Source of the DNA: Zychaea mexicana
Lineage: Eukaryota > Mucoromycota > Mucoromycetes > Mucorales > Lichtheimiaceae
Reading direction: 5' to 3'
Assembly: GCF_025766255.1 (NCBI RefSeq)
Contig: NW_026516776.1
Coordinates: forward strand, 90,734 to 154,733
DNA: 64,000 bases
Positions 49,029 through 62,562 of this stretch are shown one piece after another; the first letter of the stretch is position 1, and every line of letters starts with the position of its first letter. The notes beneath the pieces are model-generated. The model did not search any database. It was not told where the DNA came from and worked only from the letters and a program-made list of their open reading frames with translations. The translations under genes and the position numbers were made by a program.

Positions 49029-49953
49029 TTATTCTTGTTCTTGAGTTTGTTTTTGATATGATGATGCTGGATCTTCACCGTCCACTTTCTCCTTGTGCCA
49101 TTTTTGCTGCATAGTCAAACGTTCGGTTAGCAAAAGCGAGCTAAAAAGATCACGGTGGTTCAGTTTTCACATGAGGAGACCTATTGACTTACTCTTTCCA
49201 GTTGCAGTTTTTCGTTCTTCTCCTTGAGCTTTTCTTTTCGTGCGTCACTGCGTCCACCGCCACCAGCTGTGAGTTCGACATTAATCTGTCTCTTGTTGAA
49301 AAAGGTATGATGGAATGCAAGTGCTTTCTATATACGACAAAAGTAGACAGCAACAAAACACATCAGTCTCCTGGATCTTGGCTCCTTCTTTTTCTGCCTA
49401 ATACCATATGAGCAATCCATTGACTACTACTTACGGATAGATGATGGGAATCTTGAAACTCGATAAATGCAAATCCTTTTGGTTTTTTGGTTTGCTTGTC
49501 TGTCATTAAGCGAACGGTTGGGAGTTCGCCTACGGATTCAAAATGCTTGGCCAAATCTTCGGCCTTTGTGTCGAACTTCAAATTGCCTAAGTGATGGTTT
49601 ATTTGAGTATGCGGAAGTTGGTAATATAAACCATGCTTAAAAAAGAAAACGGAAGATAACTTACCAACAAACAGAATAAACCGATTCTTTTTCTCTCCGT
49701 TATTGTTGTTTTTCTTGGGTCGTCTATTCCGTGATTTCTTCTTGGGTTGTTCTTCTTCTTGATCTTTACTTTGTTCCTTGTCTTCCATGTCCTCGGCTTT
49801 TCGCTTTTTCTTCTCATCGATCCGTGTCGATTCAGGCTGATCGGCAACAACGTCGACTTCAGGTACTGCATTCTCCTCAGACAATGCCTTGTCCTTTTGC
49901 TTTTTTCGGAAATCTTGGGCCTTCTTTTGTTTTTTGCTTAATTTGGGAGGCAT
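49029..49953 (-). CDS. NOP6: Nucleolar RRM protein, Nop6-like
   Basis: Four exons (49953-49665, 49586-49435, 49327-49193, 49106-49029) give 217 residues. The N-terminal 90 residues are highly basic and acidic by turns (MPPKLSKKQKKAQDFRKKQK; later PKKKSRNRRPKKNNNNGEKK), typical of nucleolar proteins. One RNA-recognition motif follows at about 91-165, with RNP2 ILFVGNLKF and RNP1 KGFAFIEF. The C-terminal NVELTAGGGGRSDARKEKLK matches the Nop6 family, which assists 40S ribosomal subunit assembly by binding pre-rRNA. The final exon (QKWHKEKVDGED) is joined via an intron with a GCTAAC branch and CAG acceptor. The gene is divergent from SURF1. Confidence 0.9.
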
Positions 49954-50694
49954 GGCGAATATATTATGCAGTCGATGAAATTAGAGAGAGAAAAATCAAG
50001 CAAAAGACCCGGTGGCTCAGCGAATAGCTTTTGTTGTCAAAAGCCAGCGGAGTGGACCCAATTCAGGTGAAGTAGACGACTCACCTCGTTGAAAAAAGTG
50101 CAAGCAGACAATGATATTCCTTTCTTTTAACAATTCATCATACGCTTCTTTAGATCATAGCTCTCTAAAGGATGCAGCCCCAGTTGCTCCGTAACATGAC
50201 AGAATAGCCCAAATTGAGAAAATAGACGATTGTTGTTGGGTTGGGTTCAGTATTAAGAGTAATTGAAGAGAGCCTTCCTACTATGATTCCACTTCAACAG
50301 TCTTGTAGAAGGATAAGTTTACATGGAGCAGAAAATATAGCTGTACTGGGAGGTTTATTGTACTGACATACTTGAGAAATAGAGATGTATAGTTGAAATG
50401 GCGCATCCTATGAGCCAGCGTATATGAAATCTTTCATGCTACCTGCTGGAACATGATAACCAAGTATCTTATTATATCAAATGATGCCAAAACCAAGATT
50501 GATACATGCACTTATAGCTTATCTTAAAGAAAGTGACCATTAGCAAAAGCAAGCAATTGGCTGTTGGATCATTATATCTCTTTTAAGCAGCTCAGTTACG
50601 CCGGGCTAGCTCAAATTTGCTGGGAACAAACAAATTGGCTGAGAACCTATTCTACATAAACTCTCTTCTCTCTTCATTTAACCTCAAATCCGCC
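49954..50694. other. Divergent promoter region (NOP6 / SURF1)
   Basis: 741 bases between divergent starts. AT-rich; no TATA consensus recognised for either gene. Confidence 0.55.
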
Positions 50695-51731
50695 ATGGCA
50701 ACCTTCCTACGACGACTTGCCCGGCCCAATGTTTTTACGCCAGCATGGAGACGATCTATGCAGACAGAAGCTTTCGAGAATACTGAACCTGTGTTTCAAC
50801 GAAGACGACGATTCGGCCTCGGTACAGTGCTCATGTGCACCGTTCCATTTATTGCCTTTGGACTTGGAACTTGGCAAGTACAGCGTCTTCGTTGGAAGGT
50901 CAATTTGATTCAAGAAATGGAGGAACGTATGGAGAAGCGTCCTATCCCTCTTCCTCGCCGTATCAAGTAAATATCTATGTCTCTACTCAGTAATTTGCCC
51001 TTTCTAGACAAAATGTTTCTTTTGTTTGAACTAACAAGTAAACAACGACAACAAAAACAAATTATAATATAGTCAAGACGCGCTTTCAGACTATGAGTAT
51101 CGCAAAGTATCTGTCACGGGCAAATATCGTCACGACCAAGAAATGTTATTAGGGCCACGCACACGCGGTGATGGTCAAGCCGGCTACTTCCTTGTCACGC
51201 CACTTGTGCGCGAGAACGGCACCACAATTTTGGTCAAGCGAGGCTGGGTCCCGTTAGACAAAAAGGATAAGCGTGTACGACCCGATAGTTTGACAGACGA
51301 CACGGTGGAAGTCGAGGGTCTTTTGCGCATGTCCGAGAAACGCAACGCCTTTACGCCAGATAACGATTTGATGAATAATCAATGGTACTGGACCGATGTG
51401 GAGACCATGGCAAAACTGACAGGTGCTGAGCCATTACTAGTCGAACGAGTTTCATGTAAGCTTTTCATGTGTGTGGTGTATATAAAAGGAAAAGAACTGA
51501 GAGAGATATTGAATCCTTGTTTTTTATGATCATGCAGACCTATCGCCCAATACCGAATACACGTTAATAGATAAAGGCATACCGGTTGGTCGATCGCCTG
51601 TGGTCGAGGTACGCAACAGCCATTTGAATTACATAGTCACTTGGTATTCTCTATCCGCGTTCACTTCAGTCATGTTATGGCGTCTATTGAAGAAACCTGT
51701 CAACCGTCCAATGAAAGTAAAGCGACTGTAA
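50695..51731 (+). CDS. SHY1: SURF1/Shy1 cytochrome c oxidase assembly factor
   Basis: Three exons (50695-50966, 51073-51455, 51538-51731) give 282 residues. SURF1 sits in the mitochondrial inner membrane and helps insert heme and assemble Cox1 in complex IV. The N-terminus is an Arg-rich presequence (MATFLRRLARPNVFTPAWRR). The first membrane helix contains the family signature FGLGTWQVQRLRWKVNLI (about 55-72). The intermembrane domain shows DYEYRKVSVTGKYRHDQEML, GYFLVTPLVRENGTTILVKR and GWVP. The second helix is near the C-terminus (NYIVTWYSLSAFTSVMLWRL). Exon joins restore the family sequence. It converges with the vezatin-like gene, 174 bases between stops. Confidence 0.95.
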
Positions 51732-51905
51732 CAGACAGAACATGTATATAATTTTAAGACATCTACACTAAAAAACATAGAACATATTTACGTAATTTTC
51801 TAAACTGCAACGAAAAAAGTGGGGGTATCATGAACGCATTTGCGCATGTAGTAGAGGATGGGTGAAGATGAAGAGAGGGAGTGAACTGGGGAATATAGTG
51901 GCGGA

Positions 51906-54215
51906 TTAATTGGCATCGTCATTGCTAGTGTCGTCCTTATTGCTGGTGGTGTTAGGGTGGGGTTCAAGATCAAATTCGGTTGCTCGCCTATCAAGAACGT
52001 TCTTAAGCTCATGAACCATACTTTGTGGATCCATTCTAGTGGACCGTTGGCGAACCTAGCAATAACCCACTTGATAAGTTTTTCTTTCAAATGGTTAAAA
52101 GAGAATCTCTTATTTGAGCTTACTTCTTGTTCCCTCTTGGCACGCATTTCAGCAATGCGCTCGGCTCGGCTCTTGGTGGACCGTCCGTTTGCATTGCGTT
52201 CAACCGTCTCCGCAACAGCTTCAAAGACGGAAGCTCTTGCCGGTAGTGGAAGATCAAAAACTCCGTTTTCTTCGGAATCAAACAACTTTTGTCCGTCCTG
52301 TGCCTCTAGCGACGGGGAAGGCAGAGGTGATGGTAGATTGTTTCCTTGCTTGTGTGACGACGCTGAAGACGATGGCGATGGATCGAGCTCAGGCGGCTCG
52401 AGAAATCCCATTAGAGCCTCACGTCCAGCTTCCCACTCGACAACCATTTGGCTAAAGTCTTGTTGAATCGACATGTATTCGCGCTTGAGTCGTTCTCGTA
52501 GATCCTCAACACTTGAGATTCCTTCACCATTGTCCGCTACAAAAAATGGTGTGTGATTCGACCCGCTACTTGATCAGCCCATGCATGCATGATAAAAGAA
52601 AAAACAAGCCTTTTTCCCAAGCCCCCTTCCTTCTTACCTGAAGTGAGCTGACGAATATCATCATTGCACAGATAAAACTTTGCTTCCAAGGTCCGCATCT
52701 GTTGATCCAACGAAGCCAATCTATGCAAGAATGGTTTTAATCTGCCGTCGGTCACCGAGCCGTTGGCGCTCAGCGATGCAGGTGATTCAACAACAGGTTT
52801 GTCTAGATGCATCGATAGTGTATGCAGCGGTAAATAAATCTGCGCCCGTACTTACTCCTGAGAGAGAAGGAATAAGAAAAAGAGAAAGAGAACACCTACA
52901 TAATTCCGTCTGTAATGCGTCCATAATATCCTTGACAAACACCTTGGTCTCGTCCACGAGCATTGTCAGCACTGTATTCACGCCTCGCCATCCAGCCTCA
53001 TAATCTCGACGCACCGAATCATGACCTTCTGACATGATATCTAGAGCCAACAGCTGCATCATACATTCTCGTCGTTTTGCGTGCATCAACTGTGCAAGTG
53101 CTCGCAGGCGCTCCACTGACACACCATTCTCATCCTCTTCTATCCGATCGATTGATGATAATGATGCGACAGAGCGTACGTTGTACATATCGTAAAGATG
53201 CGACAGGTTGTTTTTGTTGACGTGGTCGATCAGATCAATGATGGCTTCTTCGTACACAATGAATGCACGGCGTAGCATGGCAGCTAAATGGTTTCGTAAT
53301 GCAGTGCATCGTCGGGATTTGCTACTTTGTTCAATGCGGGAGATGGGTGAAAGTGGCGTAGATAGTCTGTAACCGCGGGAAACCAACTCTATTTCTTGGA
53401 TTGTGATCAGCGTACGATGGACTTTGCTATCGAGCGTCTCGGATTGTTCCATCAGTGTTTGTAAGCGGTTTAATGCGGTCTGATACAGTTGGCGTATCCC
53501 GGACCGGCGCTGATGATTCATTGTAATATTGGTAAGACAACAATCAATAACATTCGTGCAGATCCACACACAAACACACACAAACACATTCGCCATCAGC
53601 TCTGATTCCTCTCATATATATATATACCTTGTGTCGATAGACGAAAAACATGGAAACACCTCCAGTAAGCAGCATTGTCAGTGACAAAGCTGGGGTCGCA
53701 ATCAATTTCAATGGCGCTGTTGGTGAAGGAGGTTGTTGCTGTTGCCGCTGCTGTTGTCGCTGTTGGATCATGATCGTTTCTGTGCCCAAGGCAACCAAGA
53801 GGCCGGATATGGTAGCGACAGTTCCTATGCTGCCCGCTCGGAACACTTTCTTTGTCGGGGTCGAGTAGTCGGTTGCGGTCATGTGCTGTTGTGCATGCTT
53901 TTTTTTGCTGGCGTTATGGACAGACATAACTTCGCTCATCAGTGGAGACGTGGCAACGAGATATTTGAACTTTTCTTCAAACTCGGTTTCTTCAGCGAGC
54001 GGGAGACATGTTGAAAACGTATCCTATATTTGGCTCTGTCAATAACACAGTTCAAGCTTTTCTTGTCATAACAGTAGTAATACAAGCTAAAAGATAAAAA
54101 AAGGGCTTACATGGAATAGAGACCGTCTCCAATAGTGATAAAGAGCGTCTGACCAACGCGGCAAGAGGATCTGTTGCGAAATCCACGAAGATGCACCCAT
54201 CTTCTTATCAGTCAT
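51906..54215 (-). CDS. Vezatin/Inp2-like myosin-binding membrane protein
   Basis: Six exons (54215-54111, 54023-53628, 53509-52900, 52802-52638, 52536-52124, 52055-51906) give 612 residues. After a cytosolic N-terminus (FKYLVATSPLMSEVMSVHN) come two membrane segments (about 90-110 and 140-163) separated by a Gln-rich linker (QQRQQQRQQQQ). A helical domain follows: RSGIRQLYQTALNRLQTLME, TIQEIELVSRGYRLSTPLSP and ISRIEQSSKSRRCTALRNH. These are features of the fungal vezatin (myosin-binding) family, which includes yeast Inp2, the peroxisomal receptor for the class V myosin Myo2. The C-terminus is acidic and Ser/Pro-rich, ending with MVHELKNVLDRRATEFDLEP. The likely role is linking an organelle or the plasma membrane to myosin. 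The family call rests on remembered motifs, so it is moderately confident; gene structure is secure. Confidence 0.75.
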
Positions 54216-56187
54216 GTCGCGCTGTAATGAAGGTAGTTTCACAGTGGTTTCCACACTGTCAATCGCTACATATTGTTGTTAGGTCTCTTTTCAATACGTG
54301 TATATTGTTTTCTTTACTATTCGAGAAAATTGTTGTGCAGAAAAGTGAGCTTTACACGTTAAATATTCAGCTAAAGGCGTGTCTTCGTATACAACGAATT
54401 CTGTCATCAATGATTATAGTTGGTTTCAAAATGGAATAAAAGAAAAAAGAATGATAGACTTGGTTCCGATACTCGAGGCAGAAGGCCCTTTCCGGGTCCG
54501 AGAACATTCAATCTCAGGCATTGCAGTCGCATGTGTTGTGTCACTCGAAACAATAACAAGGGCGTGAAGCACACGAGTCATACCGTCAGCGACATTCAAA
54601 GGATCTCACCCCTCACTTCTGTTCACTTTTTGCGGTGCAGTGGCATCCAAAGCCCATGCCCTCTTTAGGTCAATATTGGTGTGTGTGACAATATAACAAG
54701 CCTGTGTTATGATGATGGCCTTCTTTCTACTACATGCTTACCCCCAAAATATTATACACCACTTTGGATAACCTCATACTGCTCATGATGTCCATATAGA
54801 AAACTACTCTATGGAGAATTAAGACTTGGAAATACATGTAGCAATGATTACAATAATTTCGAGATGCATACGGTTCATTGAGGGCAGTGTTATCATGTAG
54901 TTTCGAGCCGTACACTGGTTTTCATAGCACGGGCATTAATCGACTTTTTCTCTTGGAATTGTAGCGGGAAGGGCTGATGTTTCGAGATGATGCAAATAGT
55001 ATAAAAGTTTAACAATGTCTGGGACAACAGTTAAGAATGTCATTTTTTCGTACTATTATTCTGAAGACCCAGTAGTAGGTTTTTATATAAACATTGTTAT
55101 TATTTCCTAACAATGATAAGATGTGCTGTATCATATCACATCCCGTTCATCTGTTTGTTCAATTATGCCCCTAGCTCTATCTACTAAATCATAGCAATAT
55201 ATATGAAATCACGCGTCTCTACGTTTTATTTAGTATATTATCCTTGTCATACATGTAGATCATTATCTTTAGCTTATATCAATGCTTTGTCTGCTATTGT
55301 CAACGCAGCATGCATGTCACGAGGGCATTATTCTATCCAAAAGCTGTTGCAGATTGTAGAATGGCATTACTAGATTTACTATGTTATACGAATATGGTAA
55401 TCAATGAAGGCTATACATAAAACCTCAAAATAGACTTTAAAAAAGAGCACGTCAAAGTGATACCGGCTTGCTACTGCTAAAAACAGCAAAGGGTGTTGAT
55501 AAGTAAATATCTGTGAGCCCCGTAGAAATGTAAGGTAACCCGCTGATTGAATTAAAGAAGTACTCGTAGTTACAAGCTTATTCAAATAAAATTCTGAGAA
55601 ACAAGCTGGTTAAAAAAACCATATCACGCAGGTGGAGGTGGCTACATGGAGAGACAATAAGCTCATTGAGAACGTGTAATTCATCATGTATTTACTCGCT
55701 TGCGTCTGGAAAGGAAAGGGAAATTCCGACTTTTCTTTTTGTAGTTAATGAGAAACATTTCGTCGGAAAAGAAGGAAAGGCGGCAATCCATGGTATGTTA
55801 TAGGCTTGCAACTCTCGCACATTACAAGTTCGCATCCAGAATTGAGTGGTCGGTACAAGAGGATGTCAGCTCGCCTTATCGTATCCATCCACTGTAAGAG
55901 CCATTGAAGCTCTGTGCGTCGCGCAATTCGCAACTGAATGACTTTGCAGCAGGATCCAAAAACAGTAATCGGTGTTTTTTGCTGGTCACACCCAATTTGG
56001 GTAACCGAGCATCGCCGTTTCTCCGGGTTTTTCCAGGTCCACTCTTTTTTAAGTTTTGTATGGTATCAACAAGGCAGTACCGTTTGCGCCTCCCTATCTT
56101 TTCGTCTTTCAAAGTGCTTTCCTTTACTCTTCTCCACCCCCCTCCCTTTGCTTCCTCTCTCCTTTTATCCTTTAGCAAATTAACATA
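54216..56187. other. Intergenic region, no supported gene
   Basis: About 2 kb, AT-rich, between divergent genes. Frames are short; the CT-rich sequence at 56100-56170 is probably the leader of the glycosyltransferase-like gene. Confidence 0.5.
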
Positions 56188-57843
56188 ATGATTTCAGGCA
56201 TGTCAAAAAGGACGGCCGTCATTGCCGTCATGGCAACCGTCGTTATGTCCCTTGTATTCCTCTTTTCCGTCTCAACAGTGCACTTGCGTTCCTCAAGCGT
56301 CGATCACGAATTCAGACCAAAGACGGCCCTCAGTTTCAATGCAGCATCAACTTGTGTTGCAGATACCTCTGGCACAGTGTCTTTAACACGAGAACAGTGG
56401 GACCAGTGCCTGGAACCTGGCCCCGAACCATCTTATTACCTTTCCATCGTCATTGTAACTCGAATGGATGACTATGCTGGGTGAGTCTTATATTTCGCTG
56501 TTTATGTTCGAAAGTGGAAGTGATTCGTTTCTATGCGTATGACTAACCACCTTTTTTGAACTTATATACATACATCACATACATCACATACAAAACGAAC
56601 AGAAACCAGCATCATCGATTGCAAAACTTTATAGACAGCGCTTATTTGCTGGCAGAACATACCCGTGAAAAGATTGAATTGCTTGTTGTTGAATGGAATC
56701 CTCCCAAGGATAGACGGCGGTTCCTGGATGCATTCGTAAGTATACTCTCGAATGTGCATGTGTGTTACGAGCCACTCTTATCCAGGCAATTGGGAATAAT
56801 TTATGCGTTTATTATCCATAATTTATTAGCGGTTCCGTCGATCCGAGCATTTGACCTACCGCATCATTACTGTCCCAGACAAAATACATGAAGCATTACC
56901 TAACCGTGGCGATGCTCCGCTGCACGAATTTGAAGGCAAGAACGTCGGTATTCGCTTCGCCCGAGGTGAATTTGTTGTATGCACGAATCAAGGTAGAGTA
57001 GTAACAGAGAAAGGGGGAATGGTTCGGTTGGCAATATCTACAGAAGTATCAAGCTAAACGGTTTTCGATCCAAAACAGATGATATTTGGTCGCACAATTT
57101 CCACAATGCCATCAAATCGCGAGCTTTCAAAAAGGATATCATTTATCTACAGCGCCAAGATCGCCATAACATGTAAGTTCATGCTCCAACTCTGCTTGTC
57201 TACATGTAAGTTGTCTAACGAGTCGAATCCCCAAAAATCTATTACTTTAGCCACGAGAATTTGCCGCCAACTATTGTGAATCTGCCAGCCATGCCGGATG
57301 ATGATATGCTTTATATGGCTTGCCAATTGAATGAGCAGGATTGGGGTAAATATCAATTGCCCGACGAAGCTGAAGTGACACCCGACAACTTGTTGCGGTT
57401 AGGTGATCAGGCTGGAGATTTCACCATGGCTCATCGCGATACATGGAAGAAGGCTAAAGGATATCGTGAATCCGGTGGTGTTGCTTGGTAAATCCTCTTT
57501 CTTGCGATAAGGCTATGACAATGAGGAAGCGTTTTCCTGACTTTGCCTAACATAACAATACAAAATTTGTAGGGTTGACATTGAATTTATTGGCACTGCA
57601 CGATGGACTTTTGATATTCCTGTGGTCTACAGCGACAAGGGTTTCACCTGCCATCAAGAGCACAAAAACGTATGGGAAGCTGCTCCTGAACGTATGACAG
57701 ACAACAAGAATGTCAATATGGGCGCAGTCCAAAAACACGAGATAGAATATGTCAATGAAGAACGGAAATGGGCACTTCAGCACATTGATATTTGGGGTAT
57801 GGGATTAGAATGCTTCGAGTTCTTGGGTGGACTCTGCTGGTAA
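56188..57843 (+). CDS. Type II membrane glycosyltransferase-like protein
   Basis: Six exons (56188-56480, 56603-56735, 56830-56992, 57079-57172, 57251-57487, 57573-57843) give 396 residues. A short cytosolic N-terminus and one signal anchor (about 8-30; AVIAVMATVVMSLVFLFSVS) indicate a type II Golgi or ER protein. The luminal part looks like a GT-A/GT2-like fold: SYYLSIVIVTRMDDYAGNQ at the start, IELLVVEWNPPKDRRRFLDA, YRIITVPDKIHEALPNRGDA, then GKNVGIRFARGEFVVCTNQD with a DDIW that could be the metal-binding acidic motif. Later segments include WVDIEFIGTARWTFDIPVVY. I know of uncharacterised eukaryotic proteins with the VVEWNPP motif, but the donor and acceptor sugars are unknown. An inner ATG at 56200 is an alternative start. 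Confidence 0.8.
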
Positions 57844-60800
57844 AGCAAAGGAAAGTGGTAAAATAACATCAACAGCGACTTATTATAATGGTATCTCTTT
57901 TCTATTTGTAACTTTTCCGACTGTAAATAACATGAAAGCAAAAAAGAGCCTTTCAACAATAGTACGCTGCTCATTTCATGCAGCCCTGAAATAATGTTTA
58001 ATTCGCTCTAACTAATAACGATCCAATGTGTAACACAATCTGAAACAAAAGTGATGCTTCTGCCAACATTCTCGAATCTCTTACAATAGCGCGAACTACA
58101 TCAGGCACTTTCGACAGGGTCGAGGCAGTAGCTTCTTAGGTTGTTTTCACGGTCCTCTTGATGTTTTGATAACTGGCTAGAAAGAGAATCCAGCACCTTA
58201 TATTCGCGGCTTATGTATGCCTATGCATATGCTTTTTGTTGAGGATTTGATTGGCAGCTCGTCAGCTCTACAGCAGCTATCGATGTATTATAATCCGTCA
58301 ACGCCGCCAAATTGCCACGACGACAAGCGTTTAAAGCATACTTGCTACTAAGATAGCAGTGGGTGCACGATAGAGCAAAAGAGCGTTGATAACAAATTCA
58401 CAAGTCACCAATCTGTAATTATCTAAGCTATTTAAATAGAGATTGACTAGACTGATGTGTGACATATCTAAAAGCCTAGGCGGCATGCGGGCATGGTTTT
58501 TATCTTGCAGGCTGTGGGCGGGGCATGATTTACCAGGAAGATCATTGGGGCTGTAGTCGCTTCCTTGCGGTACGATGTTCATGATAGTAAAATAATATCA
58601 TAGCAGATAAAGTGATGTTGCCAAGTTGGAACCCCAACCCCCAACTACTTGGGAGCAGAACGTTCTTTTAAGGAAGGGAATATACAAACGTTGATAAATT
58701 ATATACCTAGTCTAAAATATTCCTCTGATGCCAACTCGTTGTTGGCATCATAATCCTCGATTGACGGTTCAATTAGCCTATTTCATGAAGGGTCTTGATC
58801 CATTTGCCAAGGAATAGGCCAACACTCAATAGCGGAAGATGGTTTAGAGTGTAACCCATGGCTTGTATCTCGATAAGAAGGTTCGAAATTGCACCAAAGA
58901 CAGGGATGAGGTGCTGTATAAATCGTGTCTGTAGGAGAGGACACTGAACTTAAGATATCTGTAGCACCACAGCGGCACTCTCTAAGCGGGTAGTTAGGAT
59001 TGAGTGCATGCGCCATTGAGTAATCGATGCCGATCTCGCGTAAAGATTCAAAAATGCAAAACAGAATAGAGAACTCGCGTGGCTCTGAGGCAACGTTTTT
59101 ATTACTATCAATGTATCGTAAACACTTATAAAATAAAAGAAGGGAAAAGCAACAATTGCTGATTTTCACATTACTGATTGCCATGAAAATTTATAGAGAA
59201 ATAATATCACTAAAGCTCCTAACCCACAAATCCCATTTCTATCAAATCCATAAGGTCGTCGCAGCTCCTGCACTGTTATCAGAAGCAGCATGTTAAATCA
59301 AAATGAAGGCTAAACGTTCCTTTTCTCTTGAATTCATCTTTACTCTTCACACCAGGTCATCAATCAGTTGTTATCACGGCGAGGTCGCTACATCTTGTTG
59401 GTTAGCCAATCTCTATTGTACCATATCGCAAATTGCAAAGGATGAGAAATGCACGGTACCAATCAAAGAGATCTTAATTGGCTCTAAAACAGATCCTTTG
59501 ATGCGAAAGAGTACTAGTGTGACAGACAGTAGTAGAGTGCTTGTGGATGCTTTACAGTGCGTTGTTTGTATGTCGTATTTGCCAGAGTAACTTTTGGACT
59601 GGCAGTGACTCTTCATAAATAACTTGATTAGAGTTGGTGTCGAAAGTGTATCACGTATGTCATATGCTGAACAACACGTCGGAAAAAAAAACTATAACTT
59701 CTTTGCGAGCGTTGCTCCTTATCTATATCTTTCATGGGTGAAAGAGTAGTGATTTGTTTAGAGATCGTCCTTAACACCATCGAATAAAAGCATATTTGAA
59801 ACAGGATTAAAGAGGTTGCTGGGTACAATATTATTTCCATGATATGTATCTTGAACAAGGTGAAATTCTATACGGCTGCAAGGTTAGAAAAAGAAATTTT
59901 GGAATTTGCTGGTCGGTTGTCTTCCAAAAAAGAAGGAAGTATACAATACTGCATGTAATTGATTTGTTTCTAACAACAAAAAAGATTGATGCCATTTGAT
60001 GTAAGGAACCGGCCAATAATCAACTAAAACGCATAAGCTATATGTTGCTGCTACTGCTGCTACGTAAACAATACATATGTAACTCTCTTACTTTTAGATA
60101 AGTTATAAGATAGATTATTATCAGCTTACATATCAATATATAGCACAGTCGGTATCATAAAAGTAGTTAGTACATTAATTAAAGAAAAGCTGATGCATAA
60201 CTTGACTTACTTTTTTAAACATCAGAACGTGTGACAATGCAGTCAAAGAAAAGTACCTTTGAATTTCATGCATTTCATTCGAAAAATAATTTTGCAAGAA
60301 CAATAAACATTGCTTATTTGCAGGAAAATAAAACTAAAGCGAAAGTGTTTGCAACATTTACTGTAAGCTGGGATAACTTTTGTATGTAAAAAATTGAACA
60401 AACAATTGTATAGGTGGTAGTTGTTATAACATATCGGATTCACGAAGGAGGGCATTAAGAGCGTTTTCGATTGGTTCCTGCCGAGCATGGTTTCTCACGA
60501 AACACTCTATTGCTGAGCTTACCTCATCACCTGCAGAATCAAAACCAAGTTTTAGTCACTATAGACATGAAGATGATGCATGAAATTTGATTGCCGCTGT
60601 CGAAAGCTAAACATCAAGCTGCCCCTAGTATTAGTGCGAATAATAGCACATCCTCAGTCAGATGCTGGGGCAGCCATTATTCACGGGGTAATACCCATAT
60701 ATGTCCTTTAGTGCATTCGTTCTTGCTTGGTTGTTATTCTTGTTGTTACGCTCAACTAGATGAAGCAATACGATTGCTTTGTAGCAGGTATATATATTAC

Positions 60801-62562
60801 CAATGAAAATGGAGAGGAAAGTATTGAACGTAGCTATGAGATAGATCTATGTGCGCATGTTTGCATACTGTTCCTGACAGACAAGCCAGTCTTGATATGT
60901 CAAACGAAATAACATACCCCATTCAAAAAAGATAACAGCCTCCATTCATGGGCAATATTATTATTTGCCACATTATTTCCGTTTGGACCAAGATGCACAG
61001 TTTCATGGAAATGTTAAAAAATTGGTTAGACCTGCCGTAAAGCTATCGCTGACTGCAAGGTGAATAAGAACAAAAAAATTTGCTACTAAAATGTGTGGGG
61101 TACGGGAAAGCTCATATATGATGACCAAGTACTTTTTCTAGGTCGTTGTGTAAGAAACAAAAAGCATACTTCGATTCCATCCAATGATGTATTGACGTCC
61201 ATCCCACAATAGCATCCCTTCCCTTTAGCTCCATGCCTACAATATCGTTTCGTTTTCGTGCAAATGTGCAAGTGATCGTATGTATATATGCGTATTTGTA
61301 TGTGCCGTACAATGTATGGATCGTGTATGTATAGCGAATCGTGTTTGTAACGTGTGGTGCAGGGTATAACATAAACGCGGCGCAGAACCTATAGAAATAA
61401 GAAATCAAACCTACAAGTGCTAACTTCATATACAACATATCTTATTCCCTTCCATAGCTTGTCAGTTTTCTATCAATGAAACAAACCTTAGGTATCAGCA
61501 GTGCTTGTGGGTACTTGATACAGTGGATGGACGGCAAGGGCGAGTTGAGAGCAGGCAAGAAAAGTGTTGAATATCTTTACTGCACTCTATAAAGAATAAA
61601 CGAAAAAGACCCTCGCCCTGACCTCTTCCTTTTCCATCAACTAATGAGTCTTGATTCCTGTGATTAAATAAGAGTTCAAATGATTCACCAACGATGCCGC
61701 TACCAGAAATGCATTCACAACGTGCTTTTGCAACGCAAACAAAGAGCAAGTGTGTGGTAGTTTCTTAACCGCGTTCTGTAAAAGCAAGGAGAAAAAAGCT
61801 TTCACAATTCGTACCAAGTCGGTCAAGCAAATCGTCCGAGTAAAATGAGCTGTGTGCCAATGCCAACGATGCTGCTTCGATTGATCCCTTCAAAATGAGT
61901 GTTTCTCAACAATGAATACGTTCTAAAGAAACATTAAGAAAGCAACCATCGTGTTTGTTGTTATTACCGCGTTACATAGAATAAAACAAAGAAATAGCAC
62001 TTTTCATTCCTTTTCACCCCTCCATTTAAAACAATTACCTTTTGAATTAGGTCAAGTTGCTGGCATTTTCATGTGGATCTGCAATTAAGAACGGTTTCTT
62101 TGTTGCTTTAGAGAATGCTCTCAGATGAGCTGAAAAAAAAAACGTTTTTATAAAGGAATATAAGGCACTTGGTAAAATTCTCTTCCCCTCAAATGCCCCT
62201 CTGCTGCCCAGTACAGTGTCTCTGGCGGCTGACCTTAAAATTCAAAAAAATTGAGGGGGGGGAACTAACGACGAGTCTCGCTCGCATATGACAACAATAT
62301 AAAACACGCACAAGCAAGTTTAGCGAACGGGAAGAACATTTTTTATTTGATACATGATACTACTAATCAATAATAGGGTGTCGATGTCTTAGCTTCCCTG
62401 CTCTTAAGCAGGTACTGACAGGAGCAACCACGAGAAGGTGCATCGACATCTGCTCCCGTAACCCTCTCACCACAAAGCTAGGGTCTTGTCTTGGTCGCTT
62501 TGTGGATCATCAAAGGTCGATTGGTATTGAGATGCCCAGTCCGCTCTCACCAATCGCGCGTG
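57844..62562. other. Long gene-poor AT-rich region
   Basis: About 4.7 kb with no gene I can support. Frames at 58783-59184 (minus, 133 codons) and 59303-59590 (plus, 95 codons) lack any recognisable domain, start context or splice partners. No inverted repeats, terminal repeats or transposase sequence were recognised. The right end merges into the minisatellite. Confidence 0.5.

Noticed and set aside
58783..59184. Minus-strand 133-codon frame
   Set aside because: Cys- and Ser-rich without spacing of a known zinc motif, no splice partners, and sits in AT-rich gene-poor DNA.
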